In this document: one piece after another, positions 12,126 to 23,757 of the stretch
How the letters are laid out: each line of letters begins with the position of its first letter
Position numbering within the stretch: position 1 is the first letter of the stretch
Assembly: GCF_958450345.1 (NCBI RefSeq)
Contig: NC_088783.1
Coordinates: 55,404,395 to 55,468,394 of the forward strand
Source of the DNA: Calliphora vicina
Taxonomy: Eukaryota > Arthropoda > Insecta > Diptera > Calliphoridae
DNA length: 64,000 bases
Reading direction: 5' to 3'
The notes under the pieces: generated by a model
Seen by the model: the letters and a program-made list of their open reading frames with translations, nothing else
What the model was told of the DNA's origin: nothing
Database searches by the model: none
Program-made: the position numbers and the translations under genes

Positions 12126-12345
12126 GTTTGAAAAGTTTATATTTGAAAATCTGATAACAATCACTAATCAATTTGGTTTCACAAGGAGAAACAGTTCTAT
12201 CGAACAATTATATAGGATAAAAACTCAATATTCTTAAGATTCACAAAACTGTTTGAAAGGTTACAAGCTACTAAAAATTTATGTAAGATAAGATGTCTTC
12301 TTGTTGATAAGTATTCGTTGGTCTACCTCAGGGATAAAAGCACAC
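12126..12345 (+). pseudogene. Jockey-clade LINE reverse transcriptase fragment
   Basis: The plus-strand frame at about 12126-12230 reads KLFEKFIFENLI, then TNQFGFTRRNSSIEQLYRI. This follows the RT segment of jockey-type non-LTR elements (a K-FEK-L pattern, then HQFGF-HSTIEQ-HR). A later segment, VGLPQG followed by a stop (about 12318-12338), fits the RT motif G-PQGS. Stops and a gap lie between them. It is 5' and 3' incomplete and is directly followed by a different LINE type. Clade assignment is from motif memory. Confidence 0.65.
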
Positions 12346-12371
12346 CATGTTAAAATCCACAGAAGAATAAA

Positions 12372-13890
12372 TTGGTTACCCAAAACGGCAAGAAAGAAAA
12401 CTTTCAGGGCGACACTCGCGAAACAAGATTTGTGTTGGATCGGTACCGAAAATTGAGAACTGAGGAAAATGTGTGGTGTGTTTCGAAAAAAGCTGTGAAA
12501 AGACGACAATGCGTGATGATTGATGTGTACGGAAATAGAGGTGGCGCCAGAAAATTCTACCAACGATTGAAACACTAAACAATAGACTCGCCTAGTGGTA
12601 TATGAAAATTGGAATATAGTGACGGTCACGTCGAATGTGCTGAGAATTTGGAAATAACAATACTGCAAGTTGTTAGCGGTAGAAGATCCTACTGCGGAAA
12701 GCAATCCGAAACCAATATTAGAAGATGGTATTGAATGTCTCAGGTGAAGACAAGAACGCACCAATCCAGGTTATGAAGTACCAGACCACATTTGGCGACA
12801 GAATACCGCAGAGCTGTATAAGACCGGAGAAGACGAGCTGATAATGTACATCGCTCAGTTAGGTTGCACAATCTGGATGCACGAAATCATGCCTGATGAT
12901 TAAACATGTTCATGTTCGATTCATAAAAAAGAAGATAAAACCGTTTGCACCTACTAACACGGAATTAGTCTCTTATCCACCGCACATAAGTTCCTATAAA
13001 ATGGATTATATGAAAGGTTGAAGCCCAAACTCGACGAACTGATTCAGTCATATCAGAAGCAAAACGAAAGCTACCATCTTTTCGTTGAATATAAAGCTGC
13101 TCTGTGATACTCGGATAAGAGAAAAACTGTTTTAAAACTTGTCTGCATATGGAATCCTTGTACGCCTTTTTAGAATGACACTGAATGACTCCAGATCCTC
13201 GGTACGAATATAAAGCTACTACTACGAATAATTCACGACCCAAGAGGTCTAAGACAGGGTGACAGATTATCGTGAAATTTCTTTAACATTCTAATGAAAA
13301 AATATTGGAAAAAACAGAAGTTAAGAACACAGTTAAAACCAAAGGTCACATTCTCCTGGCATATACGGCCATCTTAGTTGGAAATATGGGGAGAAATGAA
13401 ACTGGTGCTTTTTCAGGAATCGAGAAGAAATGCTCGAAAATGGCTCTGGTTGTGATGGAGGACAAAACGAAACTAATGCTTGCAACTGCTAGAGAAACAT
13501 CGCGGCGACAGAAAGGCAACATATTCGAAGCCGTCAATTACCTACATCTCGGTTCTGCAACTAATAGAACAAATTAAGTCTGCATCGAAATAAACTGGCA
13601 AATTGAGCTAAGCTAACAATTCAAGGAAAGAGCCCACTATCAACGAACTAAAACAACACTATATTGTGCTTACTCTATATGTGAAAGCCAGATCCTTCGA
13701 AAAATCTATAGCTCAAACCGTGAGCTGTATGAGCTATATCCTGACATCAACATAGTTAACGGCATACAAATTCACCGATTCACTGACTAGGTCATTTCAG
13801 TCGAAAGAACTTAAACGCTTCAGTCAGAAAAGCATTGGACGACAACTACCATGGAAAGCGCAAAGTAGTTGCTATCATTTGAGGATCATA
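12372..13890 (+). pseudogene. RTE-like LINE endonuclease/reverse transcriptase relic
   Basis: Plus-strand segments occur in the correct order through several frames. They are YGNRGGARKFYQRLK (about 12525-12575), AELYKTGEDELIMYIAQLG then TIWMHEIMPDD (12808-12900), IHKKEDKTVCTY then HGISLLSTAHKFL (12920-13000), YERLKPKLDELIQSYQ (13010-13060), a deletion, then HLFVEYKAAL (13075-13105), and GLRQGDRLS (about 13250). An open stretch at 13305-13577 begins with HILLAYTAILVGNMGRNETG (about 13347) and includes DKTKLMLATARETSRR and YLHLGSATNRTN. ILRKIYSSNREL / YELYPDINIV follows (13690-13755). These match the common insect endonuclease-RT lineage. The catalytic YADD box reads YTAI, and many stops confirm it is dead. 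Confidence 0.85.
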
Positions 13891-15283
13891 CGCGAATTTG
13901 AAGAGTGTAATATTATTTACAAACACCTTTTGTTGGATATTGCAGTGGCATTAGATTAATATATTTATATATTTTTAAAATTATAAGATAAAATATTTCT
14001 GAAAATAATCATTCGGCGGCAGTAGAATTACTATAAATTCACAGGACATGCGACAATTCTCCAAGTCTTATGTTTATTTTAAGTATGACAATATTGTCCT
14101 CTAAAGAATTGAATTCATTTATTATACATTTGGATATATTTGTAGTATCTGCTCTTTTAATAGCCCATTTCTAAAATTGGTTACAAAATAATTTCCTTAA
14201 TAGAAACTGAAGATGAAATTTAACCACTCAATAGTTTGATAAAATATTTTCAATAGACAGTCATAGTTGTATAAACATCATAGCTAAAATATTTCAATAT
14301 TTCATCTTCCGATCATTTTTATATTTATTTCCACCACCACTTTTCAAACTATAAATCCTTTCAAATAATTTAACCCTAAAATTCTGATATATGTACAAGT
14401 CTATACTTTTACATTCATGCACATAGATAAAGATATACAACTGTGTTGCATGATGCTGCTGCTGCAGTTGTTGGTGTTGACGATGTTGATGATGATGATG
14501 ATGTTTGTAAAACTTTCTAATTTTGTGCAACCGGATATGAAGTACTGTAATGAACAATTTTCTCTACCGGAAAATGCTTGTGACTCTTCATTTTCGTAAT
14601 TTGTTGTACATTTGAGTGTTTATTGCTTGTACAAGTGAGTGAGTGAGTTAGTGTGTATCTATGTTGGGTAATAGTGTGTAGAATGTTGGCATGACTTTTA
14701 TTTCGTTTCGTTTTTGGGATTTTCAAGTGTTGTATGAATGTATACACTCGTTTATGTGTTTATGTTTTTCTGTTTGTATTGGCAATAGACCTTGTGTTCA
14801 ACAGCAAACATTATTTGGTTATCAGAGGAAAACAAAAAAGGAATTTCAAAAATTGTTGCTTCAAATTTTGTGGCACGTTGTCAGCATGCACTGCATTTAA
14901 GGATGGCTCTGTTTATAGAGAGGAATAATAAGGTGTCGATGGTTCCTGCTCAAAAATAATAATTTAACGAAAAGGGAAGATCATGCAACATGTAAAGCAT
15001 TAATTTCGACTGAACTAAAGGATTCACTGTTTGTAATCATAAGAACCATTCAAACGTCCGACTTTTCTCCAGAAATAAAACAATTTTGGAAAAATAAAGA
15101 AGTCGACAAGAAAAATTTTATCAGCTGTCTATGTCTATTTCTAGATGGATCAGATTTGCAACGAGTTGGAGGGGTCATTACTATCATACGATCCATTTAA
15201 AGCTTTATGAAATTAATCACTCTGAAATTCTGTACAGTTCGCACCATAACTGATTCAAGTCAAGTCCAAAACTACAAATTGAT
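13891..15283. other. AT-rich sequence with short triplet runs
   Basis: No gene recognised. GCTGCTGCTGCAGTTGTTG (14455-14473) followed by GATGATGATGATGATG (14488-14503) are short triplet microsatellites, and the open frames on both strands there reflect them. Confidence 0.5.
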
Positions 15284-15312
15284 GGCACAGCCGAATTTAA
15301 CACTCTTACTTG
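15284..15312 (-). mobile_element. 5'-terminal fragment of a family D element
   Basis: The reverse complement of this stretch matches the first ~30 bp of the element at 1705 (CAAGTAAGAGTG... through the GGCTGTGCC hairpin). It abuts the 3' end of the family A copy at 15313, so one element probably inserted at the terminus of the other. The D body is absent. Confidence 0.65.
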
Positions 15313-16072
15313 TTATACCCTACACCAGCATAGTGGGGAGGGTATATTGGGTTAGTGCTGATGTTTGTAATATGCAGAAATATTGCCCCAATATCCACCT
15401 TAAAGTATACCAATCTGCTCAGGATCACTTTCTGATTAGGCGATGTCCGTCCTTCCGTCTGTCCGGCCATGTAAACCTTGTAATCAAACTACAGGTCGCA
15501 ATTTCAAAGATAATTCGACAGAATTTGGTATAAGCACGTCAATTTTGTTAGAATCGGTCCATTATTTCTCCTAGCCCCCTTACGATTGCCCTATCTGAAA
15601 ATAGTTATGCTCTCATAAATATTTTAGATATCCAAACCAAATTCAGCAAGATTAAGTTTTATATAATCCGAGCTCCCTCACTAAATTTTGTAATGATCGG
15701 TCCACAATTAGTCATAGCTGACATATAGAGCCACTTCCGAAAATCACTTAAACTAGCATTAATCTATTAAAAATGTTGGTATTCCAATAAAATTCAGTAC
15801 AAATAATTTATATATATACAAAAGTCATGTCACAAAATTTTATAACGATCGGTTCATAATTAGTCATAGCTCCCATATAATGCCCACTTCCGAAAATTAA
15901 TTTTAATGAATATAGATTTTTTAAAAATGTTGGTATTCAAATAAAATTCAACACAAATAGGTTTAATATATACAGAAGTCATGCCACCTAATTTTATGGC
16001 GATTGGTCAATAATTATATTGGTGTAGGGTATCATATGGTCGGACTTGATCGACTATACTTTATTACTAGTT
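15313..16072 (-). mobile_element. Mini-me/Helentron-like element (family A, copy 2)
   Basis: Inverted copy of the 154-849/55482-56214 family. In plus-strand order it starts with TTATACCCTACACCAGCATA, the complement of the 3' hairpin end, then has a TCCGTCCTTCCGTCTGTCCG tract (15448-). Three internal units around CCATAATTAGTCATAGCT follow (15700, 15855 and 16000). It ends with GTGTAGGGTATCATATGGTC followed by the hairpin half GGTCGGACTTGATCGACTAT. It is non-autonomous and the open frames within are not genes. Confidence 0.8.
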
Positions 16073-16768
16073 TTTAGTTCGAAACATTCACGAAATTTTG
16101 TTGGGACCAACCTAATGAATATGTTTTGCCGTTTCATAGGGAAACCAAAAAGCTGAAACCCTTAGATGAAGTCACATTTTCATTAAAAATGTGTTTAGAA
16201 GGTATTTCATGTATTTTCTCTGCAATACTACACAGTTTTTTTTCTTCCTTTTTTTGGAAAAAGTCTATGTACTCGCATAGACTAGCTACCATATTTAAGT
16301 ACAACAGACTGTGTATCTTTTGTAAAAGTGTTAACAATGTTGAGTTTTGTGGTGTTTACATTTTGGTTAACAACATGTAACTCACTTATTGAGTTATTTG
16401 GTTTCATCATCATGCATTTGAGTAAAAAGTAACCAACAGTTTTTCTTCATTTGTTGCCTTGTATCTGCTTTACTTGTAGTTTTGCTATGTTGTTCTCTTT
16501 GGATTTTCTAAGAATTATACTTTGTAATGAATGTGTAAGTGTGTTTTAAATACAAGTAGTTTTACATTAAATGTAAATGTTGTTTGGTAGGGTGAGGAAG
16601 ATAATGTTTTACATAGAAAAAGGGTAGTATGTTAGAAAAATCGAATCAACGGGACCAACTGGCGCCGTTTTTGGAGAACTTGCCCATGTTAAAAAGAAGG
16701 GTTTAATTCAGATCAACGCCAAAAATAAATTGGAAATAATAAACGAAAATTGTCGATGTGACGCGGTA
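16073..16768. other. AT-rich sequence, nothing recognised
   Basis: Short open frames only (84 and 67 codons, overlapping on opposite strands) without recognisable domains. A slightly GC-richer stretch (16645-16770) just precedes the CAGTGGG end. Confidence 0.5.
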
Positions 16769-18335
16769 CAGTGGGACAGAATCAAAATTTTTTAGAAATA
16801 AATCTGATCAGCATAAAATTTGGCATGGGAGTAGACAAGGAGTATTTGAGTTTAAATTATTAAAACAAACCCTACAAATGCTCCAGAGGCGATGACATGG
16901 GGGCTCAAAGTAGGGTACCTTCTACATGTACAATTTTTAAACACTTGCCATTAGTTTGATTCCCATCCGATTTTTGGAAAGCGCTCGAATGGACTCGGCA
17001 AGGTCTTGAAAATGCGTGCTTGCGTTTGATGTTTATCTCTTATAATTTCCGAGTTATAAGCAATTCAAAATTGAAATTTTAAAATTTTGCCATATCTTGG
17101 TCCGCCTTTTTAAAAGTATTGGTCGTACTTTTGGATCGAATGGACTCGAATGTCTTTTATTAGTTCGACAACAAAATTACCAATAACATGCAAAAGGCTT
17201 CAGAGCAATATCGATTACGGATACAAAAATAATTTTAAAATTAAAAAAAAAATAGTAGATTTTTGCTGTTGTTTGGGCGAAAATGTGACTTAACTCTTTT
17301 TTTTTATAAAAAAAAATTTTTCTTTAAGAATTTAAACCAATTTTATGTTTTTCTGTAAGGTATTTTTACCAAACTAAGAAAAAAATAATTTTATCAAAAT
17401 CGACAAATAGATTTTTTCGCATAAAATTTTTCCTATCCAAGTAAAATTTTAGAAATTTGGTACATATATTTTCTGAAAAAGAAGAACGTATGTCGAGTTT
17501 CCACCTCCCACGAAACCCATACATATATACAATTTTTTTTGATATTTCGTTTATTATTAGACAAACAATTTTAAGTTTTCATCCTGTTCCGAAAACTATT
17601 TTTTCTTTTAATCGAAACAAGACACTCCCAACTTTCATTTTATTAAAGAAACAGCTTGGGGGAAAGTGGGGCTACATTTTTTTCTCCATGGAAAATCAAA
17701 AATAAAATAATTTTTAGAGACTTATAGATTTGGGCATATCTTCTTAACAGTTTATGATATTTATTTATATTTATTTATGGAGAAATGTTACATTTTTCAA
17801 ATATGTTAAATGTAAATGGTATTATTAGGAAAATTATACATATATAAACCACTGAATTGCGTGAAAATATAAGTAAATTTTTGCTTAACACCCTTGCATG
17901 GACTTTACTTAAATTTTTTAAAAATAAAATAAAATTTTTCTTAAAACTATAAGTGTACATTTCATCTTTAAACATTTCTCTACAAAACTGCATCATTTGA
18001 TTTTTAAAATTGAGTGTTTGAAAAATTGACTTTTTGACACCAAAATCCCTCTGTGCGTCACTTGGGAATTGACCTATTTTTTTTATCATAATTTCAACTT
18101 TGAGCTTCATGATCTAAAATCCGAAAGCTGGGATCAGAAAATAGAAAGTAGCTATGGAAACCTTGATGCCTTCCATATTTATCCCCTAAGTATTTTCCCA
18201 GTCCTGAAGGAAATGTGGACCATGGGCAAAATTATAAAAAATACCATTTTTGGATTTTTCGCTAAAGATTTTATTACATATTATTCAGTTTCTAAAATTA
18301 AAATTTGTATCAAAATTTTAATAGGATGGCAAATT

Positions 18336-19922
18336 ACACCGTACGACACTCAATATTAGACACGAACCGGATGATATACGTCTGAAACAATAAATTAAAT
18401 AGAGAAAAACTGCGTTTTCAGTTTTTCAATTCGTGATCCTGTTTCCTTTTAAAAGGACTTCAAATTTTCAAAGGAGTACTTTTTTAAAAAAATGTTTTAA
18501 AATACTTTTGATCATCCCACTATGTCAAGTTTAGTGTCAAATGATCAAGAAGAGCTGTAAAATATTTCGTATTATTTTTATTTTATCCTGTAAGTATCAA
18601 AAGATGTCAGAAATGTCCTTTAAAATTTTTATCCTTGAATATCCTTTTAGATTTCCAATAATTTTTTTTCCAAAAAAATAGTGAGTTAAAGATCGTAATA
18701 TTGAATATCACATGCCAAAATTTCATCCTTCTATCTTAACTACTTCAGTGTTAAAAAATATTTGATATTTGAATTATTTGATTTTTTATAATTTATTTTA
18801 ATATTTCATTCGATAAAAATATAACAAAATCCGTTGTGAAAACAACGAAGACTTTTTAATAAACAAGTAAAATATTTATAATCATATACCCGGTGTAGGG
18901 TATAGTTTTCTTTTGATATGAAACTTATTTGTGTTGAATCTTATTTGAATACACAAATTTTCGGTAGTGGACCTTATATGGGAGCTATGACTAATTATGG
19001 ACCAATCATCACAAAATTTGGTGGGATGAATTGCGAATGTATGAAACATATTTGTGTTGAATTTTGTTGGGATACTGACATATTTCAGAGATTTATGTAT
19101 ATTAATGACATTTTCGAGAATGTTGCTTATATTGGAGCTATGGAATATTGTTGACCGATCATCACGAAATTTGGTCGTGAGACTTCGGTTTACATAAAAC
19201 TTAATTGTGCTGTTTATAATTAAGATATTTATGAGAGCTTAACTATTTACAATTAGGCCAATTGTATGGGGGAATTATCTTTAAACTTGCGACCTGTAGT
19301 TTGATTACATGGATGGACGGACAGACGGACGGACATCGCTTAGTCGACCCAGAAAGTGATCCTGAGCAGATTTGTATACTTTAAGGTGGTTGTTGGGACA
19401 ATATTTTTGCATGTTGCAAACAACAGCCCAAAACCATTATACCTCCCCCACTATGGTGGTGTAGTTTAGAAACATGCACTTTTCTTAATAAAACTTTTTT
19501 GTTTACTAATAATTTTTTTTATATTTTAATTTGAAATTTTGACATTAAGTATAGAATATTTGGATCTTTAACGCACTATTTTTTAAAAGGAATTTATTGG
19601 CAACCTTAAAGGATATTAAAGGATAAACATTTTAAAGGACAATATTGACATCTTTTGATCCTTACAGTATAAAATGAAGATAATACAGAATATTTTACAA
19701 CTCTTTTTGTTCTTTTGACATACAATTTGTCATTGTTGGAATAGCACGAGTATTTTTGAATACTTTTTGAAAAATGTACTTCTTTGAAATTTTTAAGTCC
19801 TTAAAAAAGAACACAGTATCACGAAATGAAAAACACAGTTTTTCTCCATTAAATTTATAGTTTCAGACGTATATCATCCGGTTCATGTCTAACGAATTTT
19901 TTCTCTATTTGTCGGACGGTGT
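18336..19922 (+). mobile_element. Foldback-like element, 1,587 bp, with ~400-550 bp inverted arms
   Basis: The left arm starts ACACCGTACGACACTC (18336). The right arm ends GTCGGACGGTGT (19911-19922). Reading inwards, both arms carry AACCGGATGATATACGTCTG, then GAGAAAAACTG, a TTTCAAAGGAGTAC-like block, TGATCAAGAAGAG-like and AAAATTTTGACAT-like blocks. The inverted match runs to about 18740 on the left and about 19530 on the right. Between the arms lies mini-me-like (family A) sequence (about 18890-19465). Flanks suggest a short TTA-type target duplication (AATT left, TTATA right) but this is not firm. The insertion splits family C. There is no transposase. Confidence 0.7.
18890..19465 (+). mobile_element. 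Family A-like interior of the foldback element
   Basis: Starts near ATACCCGGTGTAGGGTATAG and contains two 'ATGGGAGCTATGACTAATTA' units (18979 and about 19130). It then has a GGACGGACAGACGGACGGAC tract (19314-19333) and a degenerate 3' hairpin, ACCTCCCCCACTATGGTGGT (19441-). It has lost the canonical ends of family A. Either family A inserted between the arms or the foldback element captured it. The 78-codon frame at 18918-19154 is the repeat unit, not a gene. Confidence 0.65.
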
Positions 19923-20269
19923 TATAGGAACAATTTCATCCACATTTATTTCTAACTATTTGTTTTTTAAATTAGTTAATTTTTGGTCTTACAAAAAAAA
20001 AATATTCAAGTCAATATTTCAATTTGATTCAAAACTATGACACTTTAAAACTAATTCCTTCAAAAATATTGCACTTTTTCATATTTTAGTATAAAATCTC
20101 AGCACCTTTTAGCATACATGTCAAATTTTATATCGATCGGACCAGTCGTTTAGAAATGCCAGATTTATATCCGAAAAATTTTATTCTGGTCGTGAAAATG
20201 ATGGAATCGTTTTATCAAAAGGAATGTTCTGTGTTTGTTGTGGATTTTGAGCTGGCGTAGTCATCGGTC

Positions 20270-20625
20270 CATATTTCGCCATAAGTCAGTGATTACTACT
20301 TAATTTGGCCTGAATTGGATGATATGGACACCAACGAGTTGTGATTCCAACAGGACGCCGCTGCGTGTCACACAACTCATGTCAGATTGGACATTCTGCG
20401 ACCGATTTGAGGGCATGGTAATCTCACGTGAAGGTGATGTGAACTGGTAACCGAGATGGTGCTATTTGATTCTGTTAGAATTTTTCTTGTGGGGTTTTCT
20501 TAAGTACACAGCGGCTCTGAAAGCCAGAGTCATGAAAAATTTAATATTTAGGATGCTCGCCATCCGGCAAAGCCTCGGCACGATAGGCCTTATATTGCTT
20601 CGTCCTGGAAATATTAAGATTTAGC
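20270..20625 (+). pseudogene. DD41D (rosa-like) Tc1/mariner transposase relic
   Basis: The translation contains DDMDTNEL, a stop where W is expected, then FQQDAAACHTTHVRLDIL (20319-20400). After a frame change comes DRFEGMVISREGDVNW, and then FFLWGFLKYTAALKARVMKN (20484-20543). FQQD-A-CHT is the second catalytic Asp block of the family. The third Asp block (usually RSCDLTPLD) is damaged. The N-terminal half is missing. The spacing between the Asp blocks in the better copy at 37828-38765 is about 41 codons, which is the basis for the DD41D label. Confidence 0.8.
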
Positions 20626-21026
20626 CGTTTGGAATGATTGAAATTGTAATATTATAATAAGGATTGAGTGATATTGACACTTCGTAATGGGATATTATAT
20701 CAAACAATTTATTATTGTTTAATACTGAAGAACGTATTCATTTAGAAGGCATTGACATCAAGTCTGTGTTTTTAATTTATTTAGAATGTAATTTAAAAGA
20801 AGGTCAATAAAAGAGTTTTTCCTATCACTTGTTTGCGTATGATTTTCTTAATGTTTTTTTATTCAAAGATTTAAATAACTAGTTGGTCTCATTTTATCAA
20901 TCATTCTAAATCAAAAGCTAAATATATATTTGAGGTCATATAAATCTATGAGTGTGTGGTCAATTTGTAAGCAGAATTTCGTTTTTTTTGTTACCTTTGT
21001 AAAGGTGTTGTTGGTTTTAAATAGAA

Positions 21027-21236
21027 ATGGCTTTTAGATTAAATGACATTTTTGGTTTTTTGTGGGCAACAAAGTATCTTAACGGATGTATTTTGAAATG
21101 GCCTTCTTGCTGTTATTCCCATGATGCTGGTATTCCACAATACAGGTCTACTTGTTCAACATTTAGTAAATGTTTTTGTCATTTCAACCACAATTCAAAT
21201 CTATTTCTCTGTACAACTACTACAACGAGAGTATGA
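21027..21236 (+). other. 69-codon open frame, no support as a gene
   Basis: An open frame with ATG and several Cys residues lies in otherwise AT-rich DNA and is repeated exactly at 26191-26400 because of the segmental duplication. No domain, splice context or codon signal supports it. I list it only because the identical copies could be taken for conservation. Confidence 0.15.
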
Positions 21237-21782
21237 GAGTGTCAGTTTGCATTTTGAAAACTGTTAAATTTGTTTATCTTTGTTTTTGACCTCAGGCCAA
21301 TATTTTAATAATTTGTTTAAAAATTTTTCTTAAAACTTTTTCTTGGGTTTTTAAGTTAAGTAAGTTACATTGATTTTTAATATTAAATAAAAATGTTTTT
21401 TTAGGATTTTCTTTTAAGAAATTTTATTTAAATTGAATTTTAAAAATTCAATTTTTTTATACATATTTACCTAGAATGTTTCAAGAGTGTGTTTAGAGTT
21501 TTTAGTTTTTAATTAAATTAAAGATAATTTATTTATGTAAAAGAGGGTTAATAAAATATAAAATTTATTAAGATGAGTTTGATAATAAAGAATTGAGGTA
21601 AGTTGTGAAATTTGTGCTGTTCTTTAAAAATAAGAAATAAGAAATATTATTAAGCAGATAGTAAACTAATTATAAATTTAAACTGTAGGTGAATGAAAAA
21701 TATTTTGTAATATTATATGCAAAATTATTAAGTTTTAATATTTATAATTAATTTAATTAATCATATTAGTTTTTAATAATTT

Positions 21783-22170
21783 TCAATGGGGTTATGTGGG
21801 GTGTAGGGTCAATTAGAAACCGATCTTCACAAAAGTTTGGTAGATAGATCAGGTTCATATATAACTTGTTTATGTTCAATTTCATCACGATATTGATTAT
21901 TATAAGACAATTATGAATGTGCAAGTCATTTTCTGAGGAGGACCTTGTTGCTCGATTGTCGCCCTACTTTACAATATAATTTTAGAGTACTTAGAACTAA
22001 TTTGGTGAAATCATGGACCGATATAGCTCATTTTTTTTTCAACAGACAGACGGATGGACATAGCTAGATCGCCTTAGAGGAGCCAGAATATATATACTTT
22101 TCTGTTATTTCGATATGTTATAAACGGAATGACATAGTCTCTGCCTCTTTTTGATGGTGGGTATAATAAA
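21783..22170 (+). mobile_element. Short mini-me-like element
   Basis: Begins near GGGGTGTAGGGTCAATTAG and contains a degenerate family A core (CCGATCTTCACAAAAGTTTG). It then has TTCAACAGACAGACGGATGG (22041-), ACATAGCTAGATCG, AGAATATATATACTTTTCTG and ACGGAATGACATAG, and ends GGTGGGTATAATAAA. This block order is the same as around the (CAGA)n in element D, but the tetranucleotide tract is only about 3-4 units. A second copy is at 26947-27334. Confidence 0.65.
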
Positions 22171-22379
22171 TACCAGTTTTAAATAATCTAATTTCAACTC
22201 TCTTGACTATAAATTACAAAGACGACAAATTCACCTTTTTGAATTACAAAAAAGCTGTCTGATACCTATCAGATAGTCAACGCATTGGATTCACTTACCT
22301 TACTGGTATAGACTTGAAGGGGAGTGTTCTATAGAAGTGATCTTCCAGGTGTGAACTTAAAGTGGGGAGAAAAAAATAA

Positions 22380-22945
22380 AGAAGTCAGGTGCCATATAGC
22401 TTACTTGACGCCGTCACAGAGAAACCAATACACTTCACATGAAGTTAAAAGCCTCTAGCTTTCGTTGGTTAATCACTGACCAATCAAAATTAAACCTTGA
22501 ATATAAAGTCATCCTGTATAAGACGGTTTTAAAACCAATTTGGATATATGGAATTCAATTAGCAACACCAGTATTGATCTTATACAGTGGGCTTAATCTA
22601 AAATTCTTAGGACCATGACGGGAGCACCATGGTATATAAGAAATGAAAACATCAACAGGGACTTAGAAGTGACATTGGTAAAGGAAGAGTTCAAGAAAGC
22701 CCCTGAGAAATATACTGTAAAGCTGCAAAACCATCCCAATACGCTTGCAAGACAACTTGTGCAGATCCAAACCCGATACAGGCTCCGTAGAGTAGATCTA
22801 CCACCCTGCTAAGATGAGTGCCAGTTAACCATGAAGGCTCTCTTGTTGAAGTGAAAATAGTTTTAATTTTAGTTATAAGATTTAAATACTTATTGTAAGG
22901 CCTATAAAAGGCAGATTCAATAAATAAATAAAGCATTGAAAAAAG
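22380..22945 (+). mobile_element. 5'-truncated jockey-clade LINE (ORF2 C-terminus and 3' end)
   Basis: The frame around 22440-22812 gives FRWLITDQSKLNLEYKVILY, KTVLKPIWIYGIQLA and then MTGAPWYIRNENINRDLEVT. It ends with the NHPNTLARQL region before the stop at 22810. The order YK-LKPIW-YGIQLWG, then T-APWYVRN--IHRDL, then HPN-LA-QLL is the C-terminal signature of jockey/BS-like ORF2. A 3' UTR with GTAAGGCCTATAAAAGGC and (AATA)n follows (22880-22935), which is typical of jockey-type tails. The reading frame shifts before 22615, so it is dead. Repeated at 27544-28109. Confidence 0.85.
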
Positions 22946-22984
22946 GTGTCAGAAAGATAATTAAAGTGAAAAAATCCAGTCCAA

Positions 22985-23757
22985 AGAAAAATAAGAAACA
23001 AAGAAGAAGCACAGGATATAAGTCTAGATTGGGATGCACTTACTCCAGTTACCTAAAAATGGGCAGCCTATTCTTCTGATAAAGCCTAATAGATTTCCTA
23101 GATCATATCTAGCTATATCCCCCAGTTCATTATGTAATCTTTCCCTTAGCCATTTTTACCTGAGATTCTGTAGTCTAGGACAGTTACATAAAATATATTC
23201 CACTGTTTCTAGTTCGTCAATATCCTCGCACAACCTACAGAAGTCCTGTGAGCCCATATCCCATTTACTAATGAAGGCTTCAATTAAGTAGTGCCATGAT
23301 ATCACTCCTACTAAAGACAAGAGACTTTTTCTATCCAACCCAATTAGTATTCCGGTTGCCAGGATTGGATCATAGAATCAGAATCTTTTGAAGATCAACC
23401 TACAGTAGTGGCATATATGAAGTGTGTCCTCCCAGTCCCTATTAATATAGTCAAGATCCGAACCCTGTCTGACCAGTTCATCTGCTATCTCATTTCCCAG
23501 TATGTAACATTGCCCTGGTACCCAAAACAATCTGATGGTATATATGTATGTAGTACCATTAATGCTTCTAGAACCCTCTTACAGTTCAGCACTAGGCTCG
23601 AGTGCACCATATGACATTTCAAAGCCCTCAGTGCTGCCTGACTATCTACATAAATTGTCACTACAGACCCATCTGTGACGTGTATCCTTAGCAGGTCCGT
23701 GGCTTCCTAGATGATGCTGCGTACTTCATAAACTCCGGTCTCAAATAGTAAGTTTAA
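22985..23757 (-). pseudogene. Loa/R1-type LINE C-terminal fragment with RNase H domain
   Basis: Minus-strand reading from about 23757 gives an RNase H-like stretch: ATDLLRIHVTDGSVVTIY, VDSQAALRALKCHMV and VLNCKRVLEAL. The later frames give W-PG--YILGNE-ADELVR-GSD. A C-terminal tail follows with SLLSLVGVISWHYLIEAF, DFCRLCEDIDELETVEYIL and CNCPRL (23156-23338). DSQAA--AL and WVPGH--I-GNE-AD are RNase H landmarks, and the CxxC...HxxC-like tail is usual after RNase H in Loa/R1-lineage ORF2. Several stops are present. It lies tail to tail with the jockey fragment. Repeated at 28149-28921. Confidence 0.8.

Larger units (their letters stand above)
16769..20110 (+). mobile_element. CAGTGGG-ended DNA element (family C, copy 1), interrupted
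   Basis: It begins CAGTGGGACAGAATCAAAAT. The relative at 55134-57007 ends in the complementary ATGATTTTGCCCCACTG, so the family has inverted termini. Shared internal blocks, in order, include TTATAATTTCCGAGTT (17039/55340), CGTACTTTTGGA (17127/55386), TTTTGCTGTTGTTTGGGCGA (17261), GGAAACCTTGATG (18155/56433), GTTAATTTTTGGTCTTAC (19977/56755) and CAAAAATATTGCACTTTTTC (20063/56826). The element is split at 18336 by the foldback-like insertion and resumes at 19923. The true 3' terminus is missing or unrecognisable. CAG-initial termini occur in hAT and other superfamilies; no transposase is present, so the superfamily is unknown. Confidence 0.65.

Noticed and set aside
12279..12764. 161-codon minus-strand frame as a host gene
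   Set aside because: It lies antisense to colinear RTE-like LINE segments on the plus strand and shows no domain.
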